NCBI RefSeq assembly: GCF_000732945.1
Contig: NZ_CP008944.1
Span: 1,968,767-2,032,766, forward strand
Length of the DNA: 64,000 bases
Reading direction: 5' to 3'
DNA from: Corynebacterium atypicum
Lineage (GTDB): Bacteria > Actinomycetota > Actinomycetes > Mycobacteriales > Mycobacteriaceae
Shown here: positions 36,995 through 48,300 of the stretch, piece by piece
How the letters are laid out: each line of letters begins with the position of its first letter
Position numbering within the stretch: the first letter of the stretch is position 1
Notes under the pieces: model-generated
Told to the model about the DNA's origin: nothing
What the model saw: only the letters and a program-made list of their open reading frames with translations
Databases searched by the model: none
Program-made: the position numbers and the translations under genes

Positions 36995-38323
36995 CTAAAC
37001 CTCCCGCAGCGCCGAGGCAAGCTGGTCGGCGCCGGCGCGCGCCGCGGTAACGTCCGCCCCGTTGGAGATGAACGCGAAGGTGAACTGGTGCCCGCTCTGG
37101 CTGGTGACCACCCCGGCGAGCGCCGAGGTCTCATCCAACGTGCCCGTCTTGGCGCGCACCCAGCCGCGCCCGGCAAGCTCGCTGTAGCGGTGGGCTAGGG
37201 TTCCTGACGCCCCGCCTACCGGCAGCGCCGTCAACAGCGGCCGGGCTTCCGCCTGGGTGGCCGCGTAGTAGAGCACCTGGTTGAGCAGCCGGGGGGAGAT
37301 CCGGTTTTTCACCGACAGCCCGGAGTTATCAAAAAGCTCGGTGCCCTCGGTGTTAAAGCCGTGCTCGGCGAGCACCTCCAGGGTGGCCTCGGTGGCTCCT
37401 TTGGCGCTGGCGTCCTTGCCGCGCGCGAGCGCGACCTCGCGCCCGATCGCCTCGGCCATGACGTTGTCTGAATCGAGCATCATCTGGTTGATGCGCTCGG
37501 CGAGCGTGGGCGAGAGCGTCTGGGCGATGACCTTCGCCTTGGGCGCAGCCTTCGCACCGGTTACGTCGCCGGCCACCTCAACGCCTAGTCTGTCGGCGAG
37601 CGCGCGGGCCACGTCGGCGGCGGGGGTGTGGCTGCGCGGGGCCTCCCCGGTGGTCTGGCCGATGCGCGCCCCGTACCGCATGAGCGGTTCCATGGGGGCG
37701 ACGAAGCCGGCGTCGACGTCGACGGGGTTCCAGCCCTCGAGGATCCGCTCGCCGGACCACGCGGAGACGTCCACCGCGATGGTCGCGGTGTCCAGCTCGG
37801 CGGGGTCGATCGCCTCTTCTGCCCCTTCGGCCAGCTCGTCGAGGGCGTCGTCGTCCAGCCAGACGTCGCCCTGGGCCTTGATGATGAGCTCGCCGGGTTG
37901 GGCGCCCTTGACTACCTCGGTGGCGATCTGGTCGGCGGATCCGAGCTGCGCGATGGCGGCGACGCTGGTGAGCAGCTTGGTCGAGGACGCCGGGCGCAGC
38001 GGCTCGTCCGCCGCACGCTCCCAGACGGATTGCCCGGTGGCAACGTCCGTGACCACCGCGCCGAACTGGCCCAGGTTGGCGCCTCCGGCAATCTGGTCGA
38101 GGCGGGAGGCAAGTTGGGCGCGCTCGTCTGCGGGCACCTCGGTGGGGGTGACTGGCCGCATGAGCTCGCGCGGCGGGGCGACCTCGTAGGCCGGGGCGTG
38201 TTCCAGGCTGGCGTAGGCCCGGTCATAGGCCACTCCAGTCCCGGCCACCACACCGACGATTACGGCCGTTGCCACCGCAGCGGCCGTCCACCACACCTTC
38301 GCGCTCTTCACGGACAATACCAT
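36995..38323 (-). CDS. dacB: D-alanyl-D-alanine carboxypeptidase / endopeptidase (PBP4, DacB type)
   Basis: Periplasmic peptidoglycan-trimming penicillin-binding protein. About 442 residues from the ATG at 38323; an N-terminal hydrophobic signal/anchor lies about residues 12-33. Penicillin-binding motifs: SxxK as ASSTKLLTSV, SxN as LDSDNVMAEA, and KTG as AKTGTLDETSALAG. The start uses AGGAGG about 13 bases upstream; the frame is open further 5' but adds an unlikely basic stretch. Divergent from ppa. Confidence 0.92.
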   Translation of the reverse strand: MVLSVKSAKVWWTAAAVATAVIVGVVAGTGVAYDRAYASLEHAPAYEVAPPRELMRPVTPTEVPADERAQLASRLDQIAGGANLGQFGAVVTDVATGQSVWERAADEPLRPASSTKLLTSVAAIAQLGSADQIATEVVKGAQPGELIIKAQGDVWLDDDALDELAEGAEEAIDPAELDTATIAVDVSAWSGERILEGWNPVDVDAGFVAPMEPLMRYGARIGQTTGEAPRSHTPAADVARALADRLGVEVAGDVTGAKAAPKAKVIAQTLSPTLAERINQMMLDSDNVMAEAIGREVALARGKDASAKGATEATLEVLAEHGFNTEGTELFDNSGLSVKNRISPRLLNQVLYYAATQAEARPLLTALPVGGASGTLAHRYSELAGRGWVRAKTGTLDETSALAGVVTSQSGHQFTFAFISNGADVTAARAGADQLASALREV

Positions 38324-38517
38324 ACCTGGTTTCTGGCCTCCTTTTCGCCGGCGACCCGCGCCCTGTAAGCCCGCCCACACCCGCCCGTCGAGCGCGGGCC
38401 CCAGGCGTGGGTGCCCGGGCCGCTAAGATGGCAGGCGAATTCGCTTCGCTTCAGCCTGGGCCAACCGGGTGATTGCGAAAAGCACAGAGCGTCTACAGGA
38501 AGGAAGTTGTAACACCC

Positions 38518-38994
38518 ATGAGCGTTGAGGTCACCGTTGAGATCCCCAAGGGTTCGCGCAACAAGTACGAGGTGGATCACGAAACCGGCAAGGTCTACCT
38601 GGACCGCTACCTGTTCACCCCGATGGCCTACCCGGCCGACTACGGGTTTATCGAGGGCACGCTCGGCGAGGACGGCGACCCGCTGGACGCGCTGGTGATC
38701 CTGCCCGAGCCGGTCTTTCCCGGCGTGGTGGTCAAGGCGCGCCCGGTCGGAGTGTTCAAGATGACCGACGAGGCCGGCGGCGATGACAAGCTGCTGTGCG
38801 TGATCGACGACGTCCGCTACGACGCTTTCCAGGACATTACCGACGTCGCGCAGGCCACCAAGGACGAGATCGAGCACTTCTTCGTCCACTACAAGGACCT
38901 CGAGCCCAACAAAGAGGTGCAGGGTTCCGGCTGGGGCGATAAGGCCGAGGCGGAGAAGATCCTTCACGAGGCCATTGAGCGCGCCGGCAAGTAG
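38518..38994 (+). CDS. ppa: Inorganic pyrophosphatase
   Basis: Family I soluble pyrophosphatase hydrolysing PPi. 158 residues. Active-site wording: [44 protein letters not shown] (the Asp metal-binding signature) and [15 protein letters not shown] 38518 with AGGAAG about 15 bases upstream. Adjacent to dacB as in mycobacteria. Confidence 0.97.
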   Translation: MSVEVTVEIPKGSRNKYEVDHETGKVYLDRYLFTPMAYPADYGFIEGTLGEDGDPLDALVILPEPVFPGVVVKARPVGVFKMTDEAGGDDKLLCVIDDVRYDAFQDITDVAQATKDEIEHFFVHYKDLEPNKEVQGSGWGDKAEAEKILHEAIERAGK

Positions 38995-39078
38995 CTAGCC
39001 GCCATGCGCTTTGCCCCCGTTTTTGGGAAGAAGCGTGAATTTTTCTGGGCCCAGCGTTGACGTGGGCCCAAAATATGG

Positions 39079-39100
39079 CCCCAAACCGGTAAGTTTGGGG
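39079..39100 (+). promoter_or_regulatory. Perfect palindrome overlapping the MarR gene promoter
   Basis: CCCCAAAC (39079-39086) and GTTTGGGG (39093-39100) flank CGGTAA. The palindrome ends two bases before the ATG at 39103. A -10-like TAAGTT (39090-39095) lies inside it, 7 bases before the ATG, pointing to a leaderless mRNA with an autoregulatory operator over the -10. Confidence 0.6.
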
Positions 39101-39102
39101 TT

Positions 39103-39564
39103 ATGCCCGCTAGTCATTCGGATGCTTCCACTCTCCCTCTTCCCCACGCGCTACTGAGCTCGCCGACGTTTCAGCTCGAGCGGCTACGCAAGCGCACCAG
39201 AGACGAGGTAGAGACCCGGCTGTCTGAAGCGGGCACAACGCTGCGCGAGTACTGGGTGCTCGCCTGTTTGAGCAGCGCCGACGGCGCCAGCCAGACGAGT
39301 CTGGCGGCGACCGTCTTGATTGACCCCTCCGACCTGGTGCGCATCATCGACGAGCTGGAGAAGAAGGGGTGGGCGCACCGGGAGCGCGATCCGCGTGACC
39401 GGCGCCGCCAGCTGGTCAAGGCGACCAAGAAGGGCGCCAAGGCCGCGGAGAAGCTCGGCGATCTGGTCGCCGAGGGCGAGGACCTGGCCCTAGACGAGTC
39501 CACCTCAAAGCAGTTGAAGCATCTGCGTAAACTAGCCAAGGCGATTATTGCCGAGGACGGCTAG
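39103..39564 (+). CDS. MarR-family transcriptional regulator
   Basis: 153 residues with a winged helix-turn-helix core: YWVLACLSSADGASQTSLAATVLIDPSDLVRIIDELEKKGWAHRERDPRDRRRQLVKATKKG carries the recognition helix (about 68-85) and the wing Asp/Arg-rich DPRDRRRQLV. Terminal helices for dimerisation flank it. The ligand is unknown. Orphan gene between ppa and the convergent ppk2; a palindrome at its own start suggests autoregulation. Confidence 0.87.
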   Translation: MPASHSDASTLPLPHALLSSPTFQLERLRKRTRDEVETRLSEAGTTLREYWVLACLSSADGASQTSLAATVLIDPSDLVRIIDELEKKGWAHRERDPRDRRRQLVKATKKGAKAAEKLGDLVAEGEDLALDESTSKQLKHLRKLAKAIIAEDG

Positions 39565-39605
39565 GGGCGCCCGGTACGGCCCCGGAGAACGCCCCGTGGG
39601 CCGGG

Positions 39606-40505
39606 TTAGTCGCCGATCTGGTCGCGCCCGCGCATTACGATGTTCGGGTCCGGCTCTCCGACGATCTCATAGTCTTTCTCCGAGTATTCAAACTTGCTCA
39701 GGATGTAGCGCATCGCGTTGATGCGGGCGCGCTTTTTGTCATTGGACTTGATCGTGATCCAGGGGGACTCGTCAGTATCCGTGTACCGGAACTGCTCCTC
39801 CTTGGCGCGCGTGTAGTCCTCCCACTTATCCAGGCTGGCCAGGTCCATCGGCGAGAGTTTCCATTGGCGCACCGGGTCGACCTGCCGGATGGCAAAGCGG
39901 GTGCGCTGCTCCTTCTGGGTCACCGAGAACCAGAACTTGGTCAGGGAGATCCCGGAGCCCAGCAGCATGTTTTCTAGCATGGGAACCTCGCGCAGGAACT
40001 CCGCGTGCTGGGATTCGGTGCAAAAGCCCATCACGCGCTCCACCCCGGAGCGGTTGTACCAGGAGCGGTCGAAGAAGACGATCTCGCCGGCGGACGGGAA
40101 GTGCTCGATGTAGCGCTGGAAGTACCAGGACGTCGATTCGCGGGGGCTGGGCTTTTCCAGGGCCACGGTGCGCGCCCCGCGGGGGTTCAAGTGCTCGTTG
40201 AAGCGCTTGATGGTGCCGCCCTTGCCGGCGGCGTCGCGGCCCTCGAAGAGGATGATGTGCTTCTGGCCGGTGTCTTTGGTCCAGTTCTGCCACTTCAACA
40301 GCTCGATCTGCAGCGCGCGCTTGACGTGGTCGTATTCCTCGCGCGACATGCGCTCGCTGTAGGGGTAGTTTTCCCGCCAGGTCTCTACCGGCGAGCCGTC
40401 TGGGCGGATGAGCGCGGGATCGTCTTCATCAGAATCGTCGACCACGTAGCCTTCCGTCTTGGTGAGGTCAATCATCGGGAGATCTTGATCAGTATGCGCG
40501 GCCAT
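39606..40505 (-). CDS. ppk2: Polyphosphate kinase 2 family protein
   Basis: Uses polyphosphate to phosphorylate nucleotides, or the reverse. 299 residues with Walker A FEGRDAAGKGGTIKRF, Walker B-like VFFDRSWYNRSGVERVMGF, and the lid region TRFAIRQVDPVRQWKLSPMDL. It lies next to the porin-like genes and groEL, as ppk2B does in C. glutamicum, which supports the assignment. Confidence 0.93.
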   Translation of the reverse strand: MAAHTDQDLPMIDLTKTEGYVVDDSDEDDPALIRPDGSPVETWRENYPYSERMSREEYDHVKRALQIELLKWQNWTKDTGQKHIILFEGRDAAGKGGTIKRFNEHLNPRGARTVALEKPSPRESTSWYFQRYIEHFPSAGEIVFFDRSWYNRSGVERVMGFCTESQHAEFLREVPMLENMLLGSGISLTKFWFSVTQKEQRTRFAIRQVDPVRQWKLSPMDLASLDKWEDYTRAKEEQFRYTDTDESPWITIKSNDKKRARINAMRYILSKFEYSEKDYEIVGEPDPNIVMRGRDQIGD

Positions 40506-40521
40506 ATACCTAATCCTACCC

Positions 40522-40565
40522 GCATAAAAAAGGCCCCGAGCAGGTGCTCGGGGCCTTTTTTATGC
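40522..40565 (-). terminator. Strong terminator between the porA-like gene and ppk2
   Basis: A 21-bp perfect inverted repeat, GCATAAAAAAGGCCCCGAGCA (40522-40542) against its complement at 40545-40565, with A/T tracts on both sides. It terminates the leftward porH-porA transcript. Confidence 0.93.
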
Positions 40566-40602
40566 TTGAGTTCCAAGCGGCCTAGCGGCCGTAGCAGCTC
40601 TC

Positions 40603-40815
40603 TTAGTTGAAGAGGCCGATCAGCTTGGAGAGCGCCTCAGCGGTGTCAGCGAAGACGCCGCCCAGGGTGTTCAGCAGAGCCGAGATGACGGTGTCAACGT
40701 GCGTGCCGTCTTCAAGGTCCCAGCCCGAAGACAGGTGGTTCCAAGACTGAAGGCGCTCCCAGTCGTCGCCCGGGAAAGTCTTATCCGGGTTCGGGAACTT
40801 AGTAAATTCGTTCAT
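40603..40815 (-). CDS. porA: PorA-like mycomembrane pore subunit (inferred)
   Basis: 70-residue acidic protein without a signal peptide. The N-terminal half is polar (NPDKTFPGDDWERLQSW). The C-terminal half is an amphipathic helix ending in SKLIGLFN, which resembles the C-terminus of C. glutamicum PorA (LIGLLG). Corynebacterial PorA and PorH are tiny, helical, O-mycoloylated proteins that form the outer-membrane channel and lie between groEL and ppk2, exactly as here. This copy is longer than the 45-residue C. glutamicum PorA. Assignment rests mainly on synteny and size. Confidence 0.65.
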   Translation of the reverse strand: MNEFTKFPNPDKTFPGDDWERLQSWNHLSSGWDLEDGTHVDTVISALLNTLGGVFADTAEALSKLIGLFN

Positions 40816-40956
40816 TGATTTCCCCTCTTTAAGTATCTCGTCGACTACGAAAAATCAAATATCGCACGACAAGAATTTCGATACAGACTGCAACCCTCGA
40901 CCTACGCCTAAGGATTGACGTACGCTATCCAGTGATCTTACTGGTGAGCGTGCGGC

Positions 40957-41112
40957 CTACTTGGTGCGAGCGATATTCTCCGGGGAGGAAGCCTTACCCA
41001 GCTGCATGAAGAACTCCGGGACGCCCTGGAAGAAGATCTTCAGGTTCTCAGCGAGGACAGAGAGGTCTTTGAACTGCTCTTCCCAGATCTGGGTCAGAGT
41101 GGAGAAGTCCAT
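40957..41112 (-). CDS. porH: PorH-like mycomembrane pore subunit, 51 residues (inferred)
   Basis: A 51-codon gene starting ATG 41112, stop 40957, with GGAGTAG about 5 bases before the start. It begins MDFSTLTQIWEEQFKDLSVL and continues with amphipathic helix wording (FFQGVPEFFMQL). C. glutamicum PorH likewise starts with Met-Asp and lies between groEL and porA. No signal peptide, acidic-amphipathic, consistent with the channel family. Paired with the 70-residue gene 141 bp downstream. Confidence 0.68.
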   Translation of the reverse strand: MDFSTLTQIWEEQFKDLSVLAENLKIFFQGVPEFFMQLGKASSPENIARTK

Positions 41113-41627
41113 GTTCTACTCCTATACGTGTTGGCCGAGAATCCTCGGCCATGTGGTCATGTCGCGCAGCGCAGCCACCGTACTCACCCGCCCGCTCGGC
41201 GGATAGGCTGGCCGCGCCGTCCTCTAACATTTTGCCCCTTTTTTCTGATTTATCAAGCCCTCGCACATCACTTTTTTAGAGTGTAAACATCGCCCGGCCG
41301 ACAGCCTGTCAGCGTTCCAACTGGTGGGCAAGGCTAAGACCCGAATGGCTCGGCCGCGCGTGGCAAAACTGAACGTCAGTGACCTGCCCGCACGGCACAA
41401 GCTGGAACATCTTAATGGAGTGCCGGTACCCCCCGCAAATTTGGCCTCGCCCTCCACGAAGGCAGGCAAGAAGTTTGGCGATCGTGCAAAATTTATCTTA
41501 GAAAAGATTCACCCCATTAGGGGGTATACTGCGGGTACAGAACCTGATTGACACAAGATACAAAAAGGCCTGGACCAGCATCCATACGCTGATCCAGGCC
41601 TGCGGCTGGGCAGAGCCCAACGGCTAG
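41113..41627. other. Non-coding spacer upstream of porH and downstream of groEL
   Basis: 515 bp holding the groEL terminator (41562-41601), the element CCCCATTAGGGG (41512-41523), and several A/T runs suited to a porH promoter. Short open frames occur on both strands (for example plus 41324-41551, 75 codons) but show no recognisable protein character or ribosome site; not called as genes. Confidence 0.6.
41562..41601 (-). terminator. Rho-independent terminator after groEL
   Basis: AGGCCTGGACCAGC (41566-41579) pairs with GCTGATCCAGGCCT (41588-41601), 14 bp with one G-U wobble, and is followed leftward by five T. Confidence 0.9.
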
Positions 41628-43277
<1,650 letters not shown>

Positions 43278-43387
43278 TTAAAACTCCTTGAAACTGTTTG
43301 TCGGCGACGACACTCACGTCTGTTCATCGGCTAGCAGGCGCCCGCGACGGCACGGATGGCAGAGTGTTGGCCACCCTCACCCACTGT

Positions 43388-43414
43388 CTGGCACTCACAC
43401 CCGGTAAGTGCTAG
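43388..43414 (-). promoter_or_regulatory. CIRCE-like HrcA operator upstream of groEL
   Basis: CTGGCACTC-N9-AAGTGCTAG matches the CIRCE consensus TTAGCACTC-N9-GAGTGCTAA at 7 of 9 positions in each arm, with exactly 9 bases between. It lies about 115 bases upstream of the groEL start, so heat-shock control by HrcA is expected. Confidence 0.85.
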
Positions 43415-43514
43415 TCCCTGTTTTAGCAGTCTCCGCCCCCGAGTGCAAGATCCTTACCGCCCGCGCCGCGCCACGACCAGGCCCACCCGCCGCGCGCACG
43501 TAGAGTAAACAGAC

Positions 43515-44903
43515 ATGGACCACAGCAACTCAGGCACATCCCCCACGGCCAGCCCAGAAGAGGCCGCGCTAGCCGCCGTGCGCGGCGACCGCGAGCGCAT
43601 CTTCGCCGACCTCTCCCGACTCGTCTCCTTTAACTCCGTCCACGGCCAGCCGGAGCTCGCCCAAGACGCCGCCGGCGCCGCATCGGCCGTAGCCCAGCTC
43701 TTCGGCGAGCTCGGCCTCGACATCTCCGCCCACGAGACCACCGACGGCTCCACCGCCATCATCGCACGCAAGGAACCCACGGGCGGAGCCCCAACCGTGC
43801 TGCTCTACTGCCACCACGACGTAGTGGCCGCCGGGGACCGCAGCCTCTGGGAGTCCGACCCCTTCGAGCTCACCGAGCGCGACGGCCGCTGGTACGGCCG
43901 GGGCGCTGCCGACTGCAAGGGCAACATCGCCATGCACCTGGCGGCCCTGCGCGCCGTCCAGGCCGCCGGAGGCACCGATCTAGGCCTCATCGTGCTCGCC
44001 GAAGGCTCCGAGGAACAAGGCGGCGCCGGGCTCGACGACCTGGTGGCCAGCTCCCCTGAGCTCACCGCAGCCGACGCCATCCTCATCGCCGATACCGGCA
44101 ACGCCGCAGTACGCACCCCCACGCTCACCACTGCGCTGCGCGGCGGGGCGCAGGTGACCGTCACCGTGCGCACCATACGCGCGGCCATGCACTCCGGAAT
44201 GTTCGGCGGCGCAGCCCCCGACGCCGGCTTTGCGCTGATCAAGCTCCTCAACACGCTTCGCGACGCCGACGGGCGCACCGTCATCGAGGGAGTGGACACC
44301 TCGGCGACCTGGCCAGGCGAGCCCTACCCGGCAGAGACCTTTAGGAAAGACGCCGGGATCCTCGACGGCGTGCGGGTCCTCGGCACCGGGGCCGAGCACC
44401 CCTCCGACCTCGTCTGGGCGCGCCCGGCCATCACCCTAACCGGCTGGACCACCACGCCCGTCGACGAGGCCGTCAACGCCGTGCCCGCCACCGCCCAGGC
44501 CCGCCTCAACCTACGCGTGGCCGCGGGCTCCGACCCGGCCGAGATCGCCGAAAAGCTGGCGGAGCACCTCAAGAACCACGCACCCTGGGGAGCGCACGTG
44601 GACGTCGAGATCGCCGACGTCAACGAAGGCTTTGCCTGCGATACCTCCCGGCCGGCGGTGCAGCTTCTGGCCCAGTGCCTCGCCGAGGCCTACGGGGCAC
44701 GCCAATGCGCCCAGATCGGCTCCGGCGGCTCCATCCCCCTGACCAAGGTGCTCCAAGACGCCCACCCGGACGCAGAGATCGCGCTCTTTGGCGTCGAAGA
44801 GCCCCAGAGCGCCATCCACGCGCCCAATGAGTCCGTCGACCCGACCGAGATCGAGCGGATCGCGGCCGCCGAAGCGCTCTTCCTGCTGCGCTTCGGGCGC
44901 TAG
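43515..44903 (+). CDS. M20-family dipeptidase/metallopeptidase
   Basis: 462-residue cytoplasmic zinc hydrolase of the ArgE/DapE/carnosinase clan. Metal-binding wording: LLYCHHDVV (His), YGRGAADCKGNIA (bridging Asp), LAEGSEEQGGAG (catalytic Glu pair), LIADTGN (Asp). The dimerisation domain contains TIRAAMHSGMFGG. The C-terminal IGSGGSIPLTKVL and IHAPNESVDPTEI complete the fold. Exact substrate unknown; probably a dipeptide. Confidence 0.9.
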   Translation: MDHSNSGTSPTASPEEAALAAVRGDRERIFADLSRLVSFNSVHGQPELAQDAAGAASAVAQLFGELGLDISAHETTDGSTAIIARKEPTGGAPTVLLYCHHDVVAAGDRSLWESDPFELTERDGRWYGRGAADCKGNIAMHLAALRAVQAAGGTDLGLIVLAEGSEEQGGAGLDDLVASSPELTAADAILIADTGNAAVRTPTLTTALRGGAQVTVTVRTIRAAMHSGMFGGAAPDAGFALIKLLNTLRDADGRTVIEGVDTSATWPGEPYPAETFRKDAGILDGVRVLGTGAEHPSDLVWARPAITLTGWTTTPVDEAVNAVPATAQARLNLRVAAGSDPAEIAEKLAEHLKNHAPWGAHVDVEIADVNEGFACDTSRPAVQLLAQCLAEAYGARQCAQIGSGGSIPLTKVLQDAHPDAEIALFGVEEPQSAIHAPNESVDPTEIERIAAAEALFLLRFGR

Positions 44904-45323
44904 CTTGCTTCCGGCCGCCGCCTGGGGGTCGGCGGCCCGGTGCGCCCAGGCCTGGCCGTACTTCGGGGCCTGCTCGGTCAACTTTCCAGGGGGTGAATAT
45001 ATAGGTACACTCTTTAACGTTGGCTGTGTCCTATATATCCCAGCCCCACGATGCCCCGGCACCCGCACCACCGGGCGCTCAACTACACGTCGCCTCCGTT
45101 CGCCGGCCCTTCACCGAATGACGGAAAACGTTGGCCCGCACGCCGAGCGCTTGGCCCGTCCGGCTGGCCCGACGCCCTGGCGAAGGCCCCACCGGCGAAG
45201 CGGCCTGTGCCTGAGCGCGGCTACGTGAGCGCCGGGATCGGTCCGCCACCGTAGACGAACCTACTGAAGCGGCAACAGCTCGACAGCCCTGTCCGACCAA
45301 CGTGAAAAGGGGAACCCTACCGC
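44904..45323. other. Spacer upstream of the Mrp operon
   Basis: 420 bp. Near its start is a spaced inverted repeat ATATATAGG (44997-45005) / CCTATATAT (45030-45038) with 24 bases between. The rest is GC-rich with short weakly coding frames on both strands and no convincing gene; it may be a long 5' leader of mrpA. Confidence 0.5.
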
Positions 45324-48300
45324 GTGCTGACCTTGCTTTGCGCCCTCGCGCTGACCGCTGTCGCAGCCCATCCGATCATCCGGGCATTCGGCCGGTGCGG
45401 GTTCGGCCTGCTAGCCCTCGTCCCAGCCGCAGGATTCGCCTGGACCATCCAGCAGTTCGCCGCCGGCACCTTCGCCGACGGCGGGGCCATCACACAATCC
45501 ATCGTCTGGATCGAACCCCTGCACCTCAACCTCGACTTCCGCATGGACGGGCTGTCCGCGCTGTTCAGCCTCATCATCCTGGGCATCGGGGCGCTCGTGC
45601 TGCTCTACTGCTGGGGCTACTTCGACTCCAACCCACGCCGGCTAGCCAAGTTCGCCAGCGAGATGGTGCTCTTCGCCACCGCCATGTTCGGGCTGGTCAT
45701 CTCCGACGCCCTGCTCATGATGTACATCTTCTGGGAGATCACCTCCGTGCTCTCCTCCCTTCTCGTCGGCTACTACGGCGAGCGCGCCTCCTCCCGGCGC
45801 GCCGCCGGCCAGGCGCTCATGGTCACCACCTTCGGCGGGCTCTCCATGCTGGTGGGCATCATCCTCTTCGGGTCCACCACCGGCGTGTGGCACTTCTCCC
45901 AAATCCCCTCGATCCCGGATCTGGCCGCGCAGCCCTACATCGTCGTCGCCGTCATCCTGATTCTGGCCGGGGCGCTCTCCAAGTCCGCGATCTTCCCGTT
46001 CCACTTCTGGCTGCCCGGCGCGATGGCCGCCCCCACCCCGGTATCCGCCTACCTGCACTCCGCGGCCATGGTCAAGGCCGGCATCTACCTGGTGGCCCGG
46101 CTCGCCCCCGACTTCCACGTCATCTCCGCCTGGTACCTGGTCATCATCCCGCTGGGGCTGTTAACCATGCTCGTCTCCGGCTGGATGGCGCTGCGCCAGA
46201 AGGACCTCAAGCTCATCCTGGCCTACGGCACCGTCTCCCAGCTCGGGTTCATCATGACGGTGATCTCCATCGGCTCGCGCGAGACGATGCTTGCCGGGTT
46301 AGCCATCACCTTCGGCCACTCGCTGTTTAAGGCCACGCTCTTCATGATCGTCGGCGCCATCGACCACACCTCCGGTACCCGCGACGTAGAAGAGATCTCC
46401 GGGCTGGGCAAGAAACGCCCGTTCATGTTCCTCATCGCCGTCATCGCCGCCGCCTCCATGGCCGGCATCCCACCGCTCCTCGGCTTCGTGGCCAAAGAGA
46501 CCGCGCTGGACAAGGTGGCCACCGAGCCGCTGCTGGTCGGCATGCCGAGCTCGCTGATCCTCGTCGGGATCGTCCTGGACAGCATCCTGACCATGGCGTA
46601 CAGCCTGTTCTTCCTCTACGGAGCCTTCGCCACCAAGCCGGCCGACCACCCGTCGGGCGGCGGCACCTCCGAGGCCATCGCCAAGATGCACCCCTTCGGG
46701 CCCAAGCTCTGGGCCTCACCGGTGGTGGCCACCATCCTGACCATCGTCCTAGGCGTGTGGCCCAAGCCGCTCGACTGGGCGTTTACCCAGCACCTCAACG
46801 CCGCCTTCCCGGCCACCGTCGGCGAAGACAACGCGCACCTGGAACTCTGGCACGGATTCACCCCGGCCCTCGGGCTTTCCGCGCTGATCATCGTCTGCGG
46901 CGCCGTCATGTTCCTCAAACGCGACATGGTGCACAAGTTCCAGTTGAGCACCCCGGCGCTCGGCGACGCCAACGCCGCCTACGACGCGATCCTGGCCGGC
47001 CTTCGCAACCTCTCGCTGAAACTCACCGCCTCCACCCAGCGCGGCTCGCTCATGATCAACCTGGGCATCATCTTCGCCGTGCTCTCCGCCATGCCGCTGA
47101 CCGCGCTCGTCTTCGGCGAGCGCAACGAGGTACGCATGGAGGTCTGGACCAGCCGCTGGCAGGCCATGGCCGCGATCATCATCATCCTCGCCGCCCTCGG
47201 CGCCACCCGCACCCACAACCGGCTTTCCGGCGTCATCATGGTCGGCGTGACCGGCTACGGGCTCGCCATGATCTTCGCCCTGCACGGCGCCCCAGACCTC
47301 GCACTCACCCAAGTGCTGGTCGAGACGATCCAGATGGTCATCTTCATGCTCGTGCTGCGCAAGATGCCCACCACCACCGAGTGGAAAGGCACCCCGAAGG
47401 ACAACCGCAACCGCGCCTGGCTGGCCATCATCACCGGCCTGTCCGTCAGCCTAGTCGCCCTCTTCGCCATGAACGCCCGCGCGGCACGCCCCATCTCCGA
47501 GCTCATGCCGGCGCTGGCCAAGGAGATCGGCCACGGCGCAAACACCGTCAACGTGCTGCTGGTAGACCTCCGCGGCTTCGACACCTTCGGCGAAGCCTCC
47601 GTAATCATCATCGCCGCCGTCGGCGTGGCCAGCCTCATCTACGGCACCCGCTCGTTCGCCCGCGTCTCCCACCGCCCCACCCTGCAAGCCGTGGGCCGGC
47701 GCTGGCTGTCCGCGGACATCGAAACGGAAAAGGCCCAGAACCGCTCGCTCATGGTCGACGTAGTCACCCGCCTGACCTTCCCGGCCATGATCGTTGTCTC
47801 CCTCTACTTCTTCTTCGCCGGCCACAACGCCCCCGGTGGCGGCTTCGCCGGCGGCCTGGTGGCCGCCCTCGCGCTCTGCCTGCGCTACCTCGCCGGCGGG
47901 CGCGCCGAACTCGAAGTCACCCTACCCATCGACCCCTCCAAGATCCTGGGCACCGGGCTGATCGCCGCGGCGTCAGGAATCATCTGGCCTATGTTCGTCG
48001 GCGAGCCGCCGCTTACCTCCCACGTGTGGGAAGGCGAGCTGCCGCTCATCGGAGAAATCCACGTGCCCTCCGCGCTGCTTTTCGACGCCGGCGTGTACAT
48101 CATCGTCGTCGGCCTCGCCATGCACATCCTCACCTCGCTCGGCGGGCAGATCGACGTAGACGAAGAAAGCCGCCGCCAACGCGCCCGCGACCGCGCGCGC
48201 TCCCTGGCCCGGTCCACCGAACGCCGCCGCAGCGCAGCCAAGGCCAAAGCCAGCGCCAACGTGGCCACCATGCCCAAAAAGATCGCCGCAGCCCCGCCCA

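Noticed and set aside
40603..41112. ESX/WXG100 secreted pair
   Set aside because: Two small adjacent genes suggested this, but neither has a WxG turn or the roughly 100-residue helical hairpin; synteny points to PorA/PorH.
41324..41551. 75-codon rightward frame upstream of porH
   Set aside because: No ribosome site, no recognisable domain, and it crosses the likely porH promoter region.
44985..45000. c-di-AMP (ydaO) riboswitch before mrpA
   Set aside because: GGGGGTGAAT resembles one conserved piece, but the other conserved elements and pairing are not found around it.
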